The notes: generated from the sequence alone by a model not told the origin. Shown: positions 23,628 to 35,441, numbered from the stretch's first letter. The stretch: 64,000 bases of DNA from Rhizophagus clarus (GCA_015698045.1 BLAL01000066.1:589921-653920); one strand, 5' to 3'. Program-made: numbers and translations.

Positions 23628-25328
23628 TCAAAATCTTTGAGCTGCTTGTTTGATATTTTTCTGCCACCCAATCTTTACTACTCCTAGTCGTTGCAATTGC
23701 TCATCTGACAATTCTTTGATTATATTTACAGTAATTTCTTCTTCAAGAAAAGTATTCTCAAAATTAGAATACACATTGCAATTATGTTTGTGATCTAGAC
23801 TATTGAGAAATTCTCCAATTGAAGGTAATGAATTTAGTGATGCTAAATTAGCATTTGAATTATTAGAATTATGCGTTGTTGATTGTTCTTGAAAAGTAGA
23901 ATGTTGATAAAATTGGGATGGTAATTGAATAATGATAGGAACAGGAGTAGTGGGTGCGTGACTAACTTGTGCTTGCATTGCCAAATTATTCTTATTGACG
24001 GATATACTTGATTTGACATCAAATGTTGGATAAGAGGGAGGTACTTCATAGGTAGTTCCTTTGTTTATCTAATAAAAATAATAAAAGATTTTTATTTTTA
24101 TTATGCAAAACAAAATTATTTCTGTTGAAAATCTTACTATTTCACGAGCCCAAAGTTGTAGTCTTGCAGGATTGAGTTGCAAATGGCGATTTTCTTGAAC
24201 AAAACATGGTGTTGCATGTATATTACATTTATACATTTCACATAAAGTAGAAATAACTTCAGATCGGGTCCTTTCTTCTTTTGATAAATCCTCTTCACGA
24301 ATAACACGTGATTTTTTTTCTTTGTACGTTGTAATTCTTCAGTTGAAGAAAATTCACTTTCATCTGAACTCTAAAAAAAGTAAAATGTTAAAATTTATCT
24401 ATTACAAAATAAATTTACTATAATAAAAAGATTTTACCTTTCTGTGTGATTTTTTTTTCTTTGTTTTATTATCTCTCACAACTACTATAATTGACATTTT
24501 TTTACCAGCTAAAATCACTCTTTTATACTCACTAATAAATTCTTGAAAATCCAATTCATCTTCAAGTTCATTTGATGGTCCGCGCGCATTTACTGCTTTA
24601 TATGAGATCATATAATCCTTTGACATGACTTTTTTCCTCAAAGACTTTTGAACAACTAAATTTATTTTCTCTATAAACTTATTATAATTGACAGGTTCAA
24701 TACTCAAAGTTTTTGCCGTAGGATCTTTTATATTTTTACTTTTAACAATAATCTGCACTTTTATTTCTTCAAGATCACTATCTTCTTCTTCCTCTACATC
24801 ATAATCACCATTTTCCTCTTCAGAATAGTCACTACTCACCAAAGAGAATATTTGATCTTCTTTATTAACATAATCAACCTCTCTTTCATTTGATGGATCT
24901 TCTTTCTTTTCATTAACATTAACAACTTCTTTTTCGTTTGATGAACCATCTAAAGCAATTATATTATCATCATTTTCTTTTTTTTGAATTTGTTGTGCTT
25001 TTTTATCAGCACTTCTATATCGCTGGATTTGACTATTACAAGTGCTACAAAAGGTATAAGAAAATGGCTTTTCAAAGTTACTATTATAGCCAAACTTGAT
25101 ATTAGCATCAAATAAATATTTATTTGCTGTTGGAAATGATAAGTCTGGAGTAAAAGAACGCTGATAAATTTGTTGCCCGCGTTTTGGATATTTAGTTCTT
25201 GTTGGTTGCTTATTTTTATTACATTTACATGGATTTTGTTGTGGAAATTCAAAACAATATAAACATTTTTGGCATGAATAACATGTACCTAAGAGGTACT
25301 TACAATTAACTTCTGTAACTTCTGCCAT
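23628..25328 (-). CDS. SAM-domain cargo protein of the Tc1/mariner-like element
   Basis: Exons on the minus strand are 25328-24438, 24370-24138 and 24068-23628, with GT-AG introns of 67 and 69 bp. The N-terminus is Cys-rich (CYSCQKCLYC, CKCNK, later CSTCNSQ) and suggests zinc binding. The middle is an acidic linker (YDVEEEEDSDLEE). Next comes a conserved block (DYMISYKAVNARGPS, DELDFQEFI). The C-terminus, LEEEITVNIIKELSDEQ then LGVVKIGWQKNI, is SAM-domain-like. One base seems to be missing in an A-run near 24315, shifting the middle exon. It converges on the transposase and starts near the right TIR. The role in transposition is unknown; a regulator or second transposition protein is an inference. 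Confidence 0.7.
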
Positions 25329-25544
25329 TTGAATAGCTTTAGACGCGAAAAATTCAACTTTTTTTTCGTGATATTTTATTTAAGCACTAAATTAGAAAAG
25401 AGTGACACTGCAGAACACATGATCACTAAAAAAAAATTGTTTTTTAGTTGTTTTCGAGTGTTTTCGGTGTTTTCGGTGTTTTCAGTTAGATAATTTTAAT
25501 TGATCGATAAATCACCTGATCACACTAATTCGAAAACGGCGATA

Positions 25545-26209
25545 ATTAATAACTACAGTTAAATTCTGATAAAATGATACATTAAGATTTATATGAAATT
25601 TTGAAAAATATATTATTATATCAAAATTATATTAATATTTATATATTCTTATATATAGTGAGAAAATGAAATTTTATTATTATATCAAATTTTTAATATA
25701 TATTGATATATTGGATATCAGTATATTAAAATTAAACTGTTATATATTATCAGTTAGTGAAAATAACATTTCTTATATTAATTATTAATTAAAATAATTT
25801 TGTGTAATCATTGAATATTTTATTATATAGTTAAAAAGAAATTTTTAATATAACATTTATATAAATTAAGTAAATTAATAGTTTGTTATATGTATTATAA
25901 ATTTTTATCATCATTTTCTTTTTTGTAATATTATTTTTTTTTTGCATATACAAAAAAATTTGTCCTAACAATAAAGTTTTTTAAAAACATAACTTAAAAA
26001 CAGATGTGAAATACAATTTAAATAATAAAAATATATGTAATTTTATAAGAAAAAAAAGGTTTATTAAATTAAAAAAGGCAGTTATTTAAAAAGTTTTTAT
26101 ATAAACTACAAAAAACCAATTTTTATAATAAAAAAATTTTTTTTGATTTCAATAAAATTTTTGATAAAAACTTTTTTTTAATCAGTAATTATTTCATTTT
26201 TAAATATAA
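25545..26209. other. AT-rich intergenic DNA
   Basis: Homopolymer-rich AT sequence between two transposable elements. No feature seen. Confidence 0.5.
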
Positions 26210-26387
26210 TTTGATAAAGGGTGAATTTATTCCTCACCCCGGGTGAGATTTGATATTACTCACCCCTATCACGTGATCAATATTTTGACTGACTAATTTT
26301 TAATTGGCTGATTTTTTTAACTTAAATTTTCCGTTATCAGTTTAAAAAATTCTGTAACGTAACAATTTTTTTTTTTCGCGAAACATT

Positions 26388-27140
26388 TTATTTTATTCCT
26401 TTAAAGTTTACTGAATAGAAGAATGAAACACAATTATTCAAAATCAAAACTTTTATCTTTAATATAACTAGTAATAATGACATCAAAACCCAATAATAAT
26501 GATAAAAATGATGATAAAAGACAAAAAAAGATATGATAAATAATGAAAACAAAAGGGAAACAAAATAAAGGTGAAAAGAAAAAGGAGACAAGATCAAAAA
26601 GAAAAGAAAAAGAATATTGATGGAAAAAATAAAACGAAAAGAAAGGGAGACGAAGAAAGAGAAATAAAAGGAAAAAGAAACGAAAACAGAAGGGAGAACG
26701 AAAGGGAAAGTGGACGATAAGGAGAAAATGAAAGGGGAAAACAAAAGGAAACAAAATCAAAAAATAAAATGAAGATGAAAGGTGGGAGTAAAATTTGTTA
26801 GTAATGATCATAAGAGAATACATTAAAAAAAAAAAAAATTTGAAATGAAACCGAACACCTACCTCGTTTTCAAAGAGATTCAGCATAGTAGAAAAATCCA
26901 GGAAAAAACGAAAGGGCGAAGGAATAAAGATAAAAGGAGCGAAGACAAAACTGAAAAGAAAAATGAGATTGAAAGAGATAAAGATGAAATTGAAAGAATA
27001 ATCGCTATTTTCCCTATCCGTGGATCAAGATTTGTAATACAGTATAAAACCAAATTATTACGTTGGATGCTAATTTTTTATCGACGGCATTGATAAATTA
27101 TATTTTAATCACTTGATTTTCTAGTGTTCTGGATTCGCAA
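26388..27140. other. Left interior of the 9-bp-duplication element
   Basis: Purine-rich on the plus strand to about 26800. A plus-strand ORF at about 26845-27093 then starts MKPNTYLVFKEIQ and ends LLRWMLIFYRRH. It is Lys/Glu-rich, has no recognised domain, and overlaps a compositionally biased tract, so I do not call it a gene with any confidence. Confidence 0.35.
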
Positions 27141-27960
27141 AATCATGGGACATTAATGGTACAAAATTGTATATAAAAATGAAAGGGCATGAAAATAAAA
27201 GAAAATGAAACAAAAATAAAGAGACGAAGTTGAAAATGAAAGGTAAAATAAAGGGACAAGGGAGAAAATGAAATAAAGTGAAGGAAAACAAGATAAGGGG
27301 GATGAAGATAAAAACAAAAAGAAAAACAAAACAAAAGAAAAAACGAAGGGGAAAAAGAAAAAGCGGAAACGAAAGGAAAAAATGAAAGGGAAACAGAAAC
27401 AAAGGGAAAGGGAAAACGGAAACGAAAGATAATGGAAAAATGAAAGGGAAACGGAAACAAAGGGAAAGGGAAAACGGAAATGAAAGATAATAGAAAAAAA
27501 CAAAAGGGAAAGCGGAAACAAAAGGAGAAAATGAAGGGAAACGGAAACAAAGGGAAAGGCCGAAAGGGAAAGCAGAAACGAAAGGAAAAAATGAAAGGGA
27601 AACGGAAACAAAGGGAAAGGGAAAGCAGAAACGAAAGGAAAAAATGAAAGGGAAATGAAAACAAAAGGAAAGGGAAAGCGGAAACGAAAGATAATGAAAA
27701 AAATGAAAGGGAAAAACGAAAGAGAAAGTAGAAACGAAATGAAAAACAAAATGAAAATGAAAGGGAATACAAATATGAAAGGATACAAAAACGAAAAGAA
27801 AATTAGGGGATAAAGACAAAGATAAAGGGAAATAGAATAAAGAGAACGAATATAAAAAATAAAGACACCCATAAAGAAAAAAAAAAAATTGAAACAAAGT
27901 TAGTAAAAACGAAACAAAATCAAAAAAGAAAAAAGAAAAAAGAATTAAAGAAACGAAAAA
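27141..27960. repeat. Polypurine minisatellite (GGGAAACGGAAACAAA-type)
   Basis: Degenerate tandem repeats of AAATGAAAGGGAAACGGAAA and AAAGGGAAAGGGAAAGC fill this stretch, almost free of pyrimidines on the plus strand. Three overlapping minus-strand frames stay open for 200-340 codons only because the composition excludes stop codons. It lies downstream of two mini-exons on the minus strand, in intron position. Confidence 0.8.
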
Positions 27961-27967
27961 ATCATAC

Positions 27968-28168
27968 CTTTGAGCGTGAAATCGTAGGAGCCCAAAACCT
28001 AAAAGAAAGAAAGAAAAGAAATTAGAAACGACAAAAAATAAAATAAAAAATAAAAAAGAAAGAAGCGACATACCTGATAGCTGATACCCGTGTATTTTTC
28101 GACGCGAAACTAAAAAACCTAAATAAGGCGTAAACAAATAGTGGCAGTTTGGCCGTATAAAGTTTCAT
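27968..28168 (-). CDS. Two-exon ORF start inside the 9-bp-duplication element
   Basis: ATG 28166-28168 opens MKLYTAKLPLFVYALFRFF. Exon 1 (28168-28074) ends at CAG/GTATGT and exon 2 (27998-27968) runs from a TTTTAG acceptor to AAAG/GTATGA. Together they are 42 whole codons, ending FWAPTISRSK. A GATTGG (inverted CCAAT) block lies about 10 bp upstream, within the terminal repeat. The following intron would be the polypurine tract; no further exon was found. Unrecognised protein with a hydrophobic N-terminus. Confidence 0.4.
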
Positions 28169-28244
28169 CAGCCAATCAAAATTTATTACATAATAAGGGG
28201 GTGAGAAATCACCCGGGTGAGAAATAAATTTTCTCTTTGATAAA

Positions 28245-28986
28245 ATAAATAATTTTTATTAAGTTTAGAATGATAATTATTAATCAGATTTTTTGTTATT
28301 TATAAATTTTATTAAAAATTTTTGATTAAAATGCTAATAAAAAATTTTTTTTATTAAAATAATACTATTAAATCTATTTGGATATTATAAATAATTTTTA
28401 ATTTTTTTTTTGTCTATTAAAATTAGTAGATCTTTAATATTTAAATTTTAGTATTATAATAATCATATATATTAAAAAAAAAACTTTAAAAATTTTAAAT
28501 TTTAGTTTATTTAATATGAAAATAAAATAAAAATTATTTATTCATAGAAAATTTCTTATTGATTATTAGGTCTATTTACTTTTATTTTTTATTTTTATTG
28601 AAACAATTGTCATCTAACTGAAATACAAAAGTAAAACAGATTCAAACAATACAAAGGAAACCCTAAGTAAGCATCGATAGTCAGTCAATCTGTAGAACTT
28701 AAAAAATTAAGATCAGAACCAGTTATCGTAATTATCTCTGGCGAAAGTTAAAGCTAAGCTAAAATAAGCGACACTGCCCTGCAAAAAAACAATCTATAGC
28801 TCCTCAGATATAAATTGTAATTACTTTCACCATGAAGCCTTAACACCTTAACACAACAAAATCCTATAGTCGTTCATTGCTTGGCAAACTTACTCAAACA
28901 AATGAACAAAAAATAAAAAATAAAAAAAGAAAAAAAAAAAAAAATAACACTATTCTACTAAAATAACAACAATTAAGAAATTAAAG
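28245..28986. other. AT-rich intergenic DNA
   Basis: AT-rich to about 28600, then a more balanced stretch (28620-28880). The latter probably belongs to the 3' region of the minus-strand gene to its right. No ORF recognised. Confidence 0.45.
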
Positions 28987-29607
28987 CTAGCAAATGTTTA
29001 ACAATATCCATTTTATCATTAGACTTTTTACCCGAAGACTTCTTTTTCTTCTTGTTTTCGATTTTTTGGAAGTCTTCGCTTGATCCTTGGTAGGTTTAGA
29101 ATTAGTAGAGCAAGCTTTAGGAGAACTGGAATTCTGCTTATCAGAATTCTTCGTAAGCTTCTTGTTTTTGTTCTGAGAGGAAATAAGAGAAGTACACCAT
29201 GAAAGAGAGTGATCTGCACTATTATGGTTAAAAATGAAAGTTATCTTTCGACAAAATTCTACATTTTGATATTTTTCGAAGTACGCCACAATCTGGGATT
29301 TTCCACCTGAATTAAAATGTTTGAGAGCTTTAATCGGATAATGAGAAAAAATAGTTGAAGGTTTATTATGGTCCCATAATTGCTAACAATTACTATCTTG
29401 AGGTAGGTCATTAAGGTATAAATGGAACTGTTCTCGTCGCTTCCTTTGTTATAGAGACCAGTGTCCTGGGAACCATCGTACTGCTTGATCGTCTAATGAG
29501 TATTGCCATATACCCTGATCGAAAAATGCCAATGAAAAGATTGAGAGATAAATCTTTATGCGCAACATTTGATACTTGCGTTGACACTTTGTCGTCATGA
29601 ATATAAC
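28987..29607 (-). pseudogene. Transposon ORF1-like protein, cut by hAT insertion
   Basis: The minus strand reads from the hAT boundary through IWQYSLDDQAVRWFPGHW, with TAA near 29452 and TAG near 29384. It then continues openly through QLWDHNKPSTIFSHYP and VAYFEKYQNVEFCRKITF to a Lys/Ser-rich tail (KKSKTRRKRS), with stop at 28987. The globular part followed by a basic tail resembles nucleic-acid-binding accessory ORFs of Glomeromycotina retroelements; this is inference. The upstream part is lost beyond the hAT element at 29608. Confidence 0.4.
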
Positions 29608-29802
29608 TAGGGATGAAAGTTAATTAACCATGGTTAATTAACGGTTAATTTAGTTAATTATAATTAGCTAAGATTGGTTAATTAACGGTTAATTTGGTTA
29701 ATTATAAATTGACCAATCAGAGAAGCAAAATTTTCATCACGTAATCAAATTCTTTTTTTTTGATTATCAATTTTTTTCATCTTTTTTTTTTTAATTTTAA
29801 CA

Positions 29803-31914
29803 ATGACCAAAAAAGAGGTCCTGTCTGAAAACACTGGACAATTATTACACAAAACCAAGTGGAAAATAATAGAAATAATTTACATCCTCCTGTACAATGT
29901 AATTACTATACCAAAATTTTTGACCGGACTGTTCCTTCATGAATGCAAATACACATTGATAAAAAATGCTCCAGAGCACCAGATAATGCAAAGTTTAAAC
30001 AAAATGTAGGTTCACAAAATTCTATACCTGAAACTACACAATTTCACCCAAATATTGCATTAAATTCCATTCTTACAGATACATCAAATAGACCTGTAAA
30101 ATGAATTAAAACCCAAAAAATTGAAAGTTTTGTTGATCGTATGAGTGAAGAAGAACAAGAAGATCTTGAATTTCAATTAGCACAAGCATTGTATTCAGCT
30201 GGAGTTCCATTCTCCTTTGTTGATAATCCACTTGTTATTCAATTTTTTCAACACCTTTGACCAGCTTTCAAGTTGCCAAATAGAAAGAAACTAGCTGATG
30301 ACTTGTTAGATGATGTTTATAATGAAGTAAAAGCACAAGCAGATGAACAAATTTCTAAAGCAAAATCACTTTGCATGGTTTCTGACGGTTGGTCTAATAT
30401 TAATCAAGATTCGGTACAAAATTTTATAGTTTGTACTCCTAAACCAATTTTTTTTGATGCCACATTTTCAGGTGAAGAATTTCACACAGGAAAGTGGATT
30501 GCAAACCAAATAATTCAACAAATGGAAATTATTGGTACTCATAAATTTTTCTCTGTCATTACAGATACAGCTAGTGTAATGAAAGCAGCATGGAAACAAA
30601 TTGAAGAAAAATATTCTCATATTGTTTGTCTTGGATGTAACTCTCATATTATTAATCTATTAATTGGGGATATTTTGAAAATTGATGAAATTAAAGATAT
30701 AGTCAATAATGGCAAGATAATAGTAAATTATTTTAAATCTCATATACAAGCAGCGGTAAAACTAAAACGTATTCAAATTGAAAATTATAATAAGGAGATT
30801 GCATTAATTTTACCAACACTCACATGATGGGTACGCATCTTAGCTGTTTTCAGTCACTTCTAAAATCAAAAATTGCTCTTGAACAAGTGCTAATGGATCC
30901 CAAAATTCGCCAAAAAATAAATAGAGAAGTGAGAAATAATGTATTATCAGAAGAATTTTGGGAAATGGCAGATTTAATAACAAAAATTTTAGAGCCAATG
31001 GTAGTAATTTTAAAATTGTTTGAGTCTGACACATCTACCCTTTCAATTGTTTATTCCCATTTTAATAAATTAATAAACAAAATTAGCGAACTTTCTTGTG
31101 AATTTTCTGAATATATTCAACAGCTTATTCATAAACGATGGGAGTATTCATACCATCCTGTTATGATGGCTGCTTATATGTTAGATCCACATTTTTTAGA
31201 AGAAAGTGAAGATGCAGATATAGAGGCAATTGGGTATGCTGAGTTTACAGAATTCACAAATAGAAGATTTGGTCAGGAGGAATCCATAAAATTGTTTGCA
31301 GAATTAGTAGTGTTTCGTTAAAAAAATTCACCATATGGGGTTTTTGCAATAGAAAAGTACGAAACTCAAAAAAATTTTTAAATTTATTTTATATACTAAT
31401 TATGTTTTTTATATTAAAATAAGTGTAAATTTAATATTAATTAAATTTTTTTTTTTTTTGAGTTTCGTACCTTTCTATTGCAAAGACCCCATATGATAAC
31501 GAAACAATTTGGTTATCATCATCCGTTCTTAATCCATCCATATGGTGGCAATCTTGGCCAAAAAGTGAGCTTCAGCAGTTAGCTATCAAAATTCTTTCAA
31601 TTCCGACATCATCTGCAGCTGCTGAAAGAAATTTTTCAACCTTCAGATTTATTTATAATAAAATCTGTAATCGATTACAAAATGATCATGTAAAAAAATT
31701 GGTTTTTATTTATGGAAATCTTTGGATGCACAAAAGGGGTTTGAAACTTAAAAAAAATAAATTTATACATGATCAGTGAAAAATTGATAATAACGATAAT
31801 GGTAATGATATTGGTAATAATAGTAATAATCATATTGATAATGATAATGATTCAGATGATGATAAATTTATTGGGTTGGAATTAAATATTACAGATATAG
31901 TAGCTGACGAATAA
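29803..31914 (+). pseudogene. hAT transposase with BED finger, decayed
   Basis: After a frameshift near the start, the frame shows a BED-type finger (VQCNYYTKIF then KKC; the second Cys is Tyr). It continues SFVDRMSEEEQEDLEFQLAQ, the hAT motif MVSDGWSNINQDS, VITDTASVMKAAWKQIEEKY and GCNSHIINLLIGDI. After a TGA plus one-base deletion near 30825 it resumes GTHLSCFQSLLKSKIALEQ. The C-terminal dimerisation block is SSAAAERNFSTFRFIYNKI, followed by an Asn/Asp-rich tail to TAA 31912-31914. There are four in-frame TGA and one TAA codons, and a MITE at 31336-31491. Not functional as read. Confidence 0.85.
31336..31491. mobile_element. 156-bp TA-flanked MITE inside the hAT transposase gene
   Basis: Terminal inverted repeats of about 37 bp, starting TGGGGTTTTTGCAATAGAAA (left) and TGGGGTCTTTGCAATAGAAA (right), flank a short AT core. 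TA lies on both sides (31334-31335 and 31492-31493), as for Tc1/mariner MITEs. Joining the flanks with one TA gives an uninterrupted transposase frame (KNSPYDNETIW), which confirms the boundaries. Confidence 0.9.
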
Positions 31915-32213
31915 AATGTTTTGATTTTTTGATAATAAAATTTAAAATTTTAAACGTTATATACATTATAAATAAAAATCTTATAAATAATAAAATATTA
32001 TTTTAGTCCGAATTAACATAATTCAGTAGTTTTTGGGCAAAATTATAAAAGTTTAATTAACCGTTAATTAACTGTTAAATAACGGTTAATTAATCCAGTT
32101 AAATAACCAAATTATAATTAACCGTTAATTTTCCATCCCTAACTCAGAGGATCCAAGTAATTCTGATGAAGATCCAGATTACTCTTATCTAGAATCTGTT
32201 GAATGGATCTATT

Positions 32214-34344
32214 TTATGTTCTATTTGTATCTGAAATTATAGAAATAAAATAGTCTTTATCATTACATGTAAGGGCGATATGCTTTCTAGATTCATGAAC
32301 ATCATAATAATACCTTTTAAGACATGCTCGGCTCAAACCAATCTCTCTATGCTTATATCCTTTCAGGATTACAAGATCTTCTTTAATAATACAACCTGGT
32401 AAAAGCTCTATTGATACATTTTTTACTATACCAAGTGTTTCACTTGGCCCTGACGCACCAGTAATGCTATGCTTTATAGATTTATCAGCTTTTAGTTTTA
32501 GTTCTAAAACTGCTTCTTCTTGGATAAATGAGACATTAGCACAGGAATCGGCTAGACACTGAATATCTATCCCATTTACATTTCCATTTATAGCCAAAAG
32601 ATTCTTAGAATTTTCCAACCGAGCAACATCAATATCCATAGCCATTGGACCTAAATATTCCTCTTGTACTTCTGGTTATTCCTGAAGAGCGCTTTCATAA
32701 TTTTCTAATATTTTATAGACGATCTCCTGAATAATCTTTCTGATGTCAGCAAGCTTTAGAAGATTTATAAGCTCTGTTTTAGTAAAGTTTGTTAGTGGAA
32801 TTTTCACCATTCCAGTCGATTTAAATGTCAATTTAGATGTCGATTTAGATGCAGAACTAGGGTTTGACGTCTTACTTTTATTTGAAACTATCTTTTTTTT
32901 GGACAAACATAATTTCTCTATTCTCACCTTGAACAAGTTCTATAGGTACACCTCGAATAGCATTGGAAGTATCCATAGGATCATCATGATCATCCAAGAA
33001 AAGTTCACGCATTGCCTTATTTAACTCTGCATCTTCACGTCTTTCTCTAGCTTTTGTGATTCTTTTAGCAATCTTACCAGCTAATCTTTATTCTAATGTA
33101 TTTCTAGAAGCAGATTCACTTGCTATATCAAATAGATATTGTAAATGCATATCATCATTCCTATCTTCATCAAACGGATTAGGGCCTTTATCAGGATATA
33201 AATTATATGCATAAAGTTCCCAATCATCATAATATTGAGGCTTAGGTTTAGGCTTAGGTTTATAAACAGGCTTTACATCTCGAGCCTTAAGACTCTCCTG
33301 TAATTGACGAATTTGAGATTAAAAAGTTTCAGCCTGTTGTTGCAATAAACGACTCATCTCTCCTTGGGTAACTGCATGATGTTAGACTGGTTTTAATATA
33401 ACTGGCTCCTGACTAACTGGTGGTAATTGCTCTAAAATAATTTGTCTATCTCTCTGATAACATATATTTTTTTGTCTTTCTCTACCAAGACGTAATTCAG
33501 CTTTTCTTTTTTCAACTCGTTCAAGAAGACCTACCAATTCCTCTATATTCCGTTCAGCACCAATTCTTTCAGCCTCAATAGCACAATCATCATTCAGACC
33601 TCTTAGAAACTGATTAACTAAAATATCATTACCATAGCCTAATAACTCAACACTTCTTCTAACTTTATCATAGAAATCTCGAACAGGCATGTTTTCTTGA
33701 AAAAGATTGCCAAACCTTAACTGGCATCTGGCATTCTGTTGTGTAGGAAATTCATTGCGCATTTTAATTAGAACATGATAGGGATAGGCTGGGATTACAT
33801 ATGGTTGACTGACACCTGCTCCACCAGCAATTGCAACACTAGCTTCAGTTGCATCACCAATAACATTGTGGTTAAGAGGGTCATTAGTAAACTCTATACC
33901 AGCACGATTTAGTCAAATATCTCTATTCCCTTCTATTGCATAATCAGGCCAGATATCAGTAACTGGATTATTAACACCATTATCAGCACCATCAGTCATA
34001 TGAGCTACTGCATCAGTGTTAACCCATGTATTTGCTGGACAATTAACATTATTACCAAGTAAAGCCTTAAATGCTGTCTCATCACCATATGCAGCACAAA
34101 AAAGAATATTTCTAAGCTTAACTCTCTTTCCTAAAATATTACTATCATACCATCTGGCAGCTGGACCAGTTAAACAAGCATGAAGTATACCCATAGCTTT
34201 CTCCCAACCTGCTGGATTACCAGTAACAGCTGATAGATTAATTCCAATACTATGAATATAGCCCTTATATAACTCAAAAAATCTCTCAAAATCATCATCA
34301 TCATTTCTAGCAAAAACTGGCATTCCTATTGCAACGGTAGTCAT
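32214..34344 (-). pseudogene. Gag-like plus retropepsin-like gene of the outer element
   Basis: ATG 34344 starts MTTVAIGMPVFARNDDDDF. The same frame runs through a TGA (33913), then a gag-like helical block (NMPVRDFYDKVRRSVELLGY, NQFLRGLNDD) and TAA 33382. A further stretch ends FLDDHDDPMDTSNAIRGVP. After a frameshift near 32940-33060 come a Lys/Ser-rich linker and, past TAA 32676, an aspartic-protease core CLADSCANVSFIQEEAVLEL. The catalytic D-S/T-G is DSC here, so activity is doubtful. Stops number one TGA and at least four TAA. No CCHC knuckle and no reverse transcriptase are seen. The upstream ORF's TGA overlaps the gag ATG (ATGA). Confidence 0.6.
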
Positions 34345-34815
34345 ATTACTTGTGGATTATCCAGATGAGGATTGTTAACTATAAATCCAGCTTTTCTAAT
34401 TTGAAACTACTGCGCCTGAATTCTAAGAGCAGTCAATTGTACTTGCATTCTATCACAAATTCGTCCCAAGTTTCTAGATGTAAGTCATTATATAGAACAA
34501 AATGGGGTTCTGGGACAAGATTTCTGAATAGGTATAATTAGTGTAAGCCTCTACCGGCTTATTTCCCGATATACGAAATTTATGTAATCTTTTTTTAACA
34601 CAAAATTTATTTTCAAGACCAGGAAACATATCGAAATACGATATTGAATTTAAGTTTTAAATCAGGCTGGGGCTCAAATCCTGTTAACATATCTTCTTAT
34701 CCAAATTTTTAGTTTTCAAGTTAAAGGAGATAACCATCTCTGTTAACACGCTGGCCCGATTTTAATCTCAAATAATATAATGAAAAAAGTATGTCATATT
34801 GCTTGCCTCTTAGGA

Positions 34816-34862
34816 GAACGCTGAACACCAAGGACTGAAGTGTCCAAGTGTGTTCAGCGTTC
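34816..34862. repeat. Conserved hairpin in the TIR
   Basis: GAACGCTGAACAC (34816-34828) pairs perfectly with 34850-34862. The loop holds an inner GGAC/GTCC stem. The other TIR keeps the same outer stem at 51507-51519 and 51541-51553. A replication-origin, packaging or termination role is possible but unproven. Confidence 0.85.
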
Positions 34863-35201
34863 GACCTGTCAAGCATAATTTGCATATCATATTTTTATGT
34901 TATACTAGAATTAATTCTAAAGCTGATTCATTGATAAAATCAAAGAGTACCCAAATTTTTTTTCGTATGACTTAGCTTTGCTAAGTCATACGAAAAAATG
35001 GATTTTGCTAAGTCATACGAAAAAAAGGATAACAGGAAAGAGTTCTAAATATTATTCTACTTTATTCTAGCATACAAATAATTTCACAATACACAGAAAA
35101 CCATTCTAGACCCATTTTATTAAGAAAAACATATGGTCAAATAAGTCATACAAAAAAAAATTATACCTATAAGTCTCACTTCTAAATCATACGAAAAATT
35201 G

Positions 35202-35441
35202 CTAATTATTCTGAGTACACCGAGCCTTATCCCGAAGCCTGTTAACATATTGAATCACATAGTATCCTTTAACATGCAATGGGCACAGTCCTGAAATAGA
35301 ACCAGTAGGCTTACCACATTCACTATAAGGGATGCGTGGCTTAGCCTTCCAATGTAAATGGCATCCTTCTGGTCGCATGCAGGGGACTCCATGGGCCTTA
35401 CCAGTATTAAGTAAGTATGGACAGAAATATTCTCCGATCAT
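35202..35441 (-). CDS. Small Cys/His-rich protein encoded within the left TIR
   Basis: ATG 35439-35441 gives about 79 residues: MIGEYFCPYLLNTGKAHG, then PCMRPEGCHLHW, SECGKPTG, LCPLHVKGYY, ending ARCTQNN. Paired Cys/His residues suggest two zinc sites; no family recognised. The matching ORF in the right TIR (50955-51194) differs by a few residues and one stop. Two convergent-capable copies at the element ends mean it is transcribed inward from neither unique region, so it may have its own promoter in the TIR. Confidence 0.6.
   Translation of the reverse strand: MIGEYFCPYLLNTGKAHGVPCMRPEGCHLHWKAKPRIPYSECGKPTGSISGLCPLHVKGYYVIQYVNRLRDKARCTQNN

Larger units (their letters stand above)
22124..25542. 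mobile_element. Two-gene Tc1/mariner-like DNA transposon (3.4 kb)
   Basis: Terminal inverted repeats of about 25 bp begin TCGCCGTTTTCGAATTAG at 22124 and, inward from the right, at 25542. Each is flanked by TA (22122-22123 and 25543-25544), the Tc1/mariner target. The interior carries two convergent genes, a spliced DDE transposase from the left end and a spliced SAM-domain protein from the right end. Their stop codons are only 95 bp apart. Near-identical ends and mostly intact genes suggest a young insertion. Confidence 0.85.
26219..28235. mobile_element. 2.0-kb element with 9-bp target duplication (MULE- or hAT-like)
   Basis: TTTGATAAA occurs at 26210-26218 and 28236-28244, immediately outside imperfect inverted ends (GGGTGAATTTATTCCTCACC versus GAGAAAATTTATTTCTCACC). 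Subterminal similarity continues inward to a shared AATTTT-AATTGGCTGAT block, suggesting diverged inverted repeats of about 100 bp. Long TIRs with a 9-bp duplication suit Mutator-like elements; an 8-bp reading would suit hAT. No transposase is visible. The interior is a purine-rich tract plus a short spliced ORF reading inward from the right end. Confidence 0.7.
29608..32141. mobile_element. Autonomous-type hAT element (2.5 kb), decayed
   Basis: The ends are TAGGGATGAAAGTTAATTAA on the left and TAGGGATGGAAAATTAACGG inward from the right. Both subterminal regions carry arrays of GGTTAATTAACCGTTAATT palindromes. Flanking 8-mers (AATATAAC and ACTCAGAG) do not match, so no target duplication is preserved. 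The interior codes for a BED-finger/hAT transposase and has itself been hit by a TA-flanked MITE. Confidence 0.8.

Noticed and set aside
27121-28137. Minus-strand open frames of 209-338 codons
   Set aside because: Three overlapping frames in a polypurine/polypyrimidine minisatellite; compositional artefact. Only the two-exon start near 28168 has splice support.
29600-32149. 8-bp target duplication of the 30-kb hAT element
   Set aside because: The flanking octamers AATATAAC and ACTCAGAG do not match, so no duplication can be claimed.
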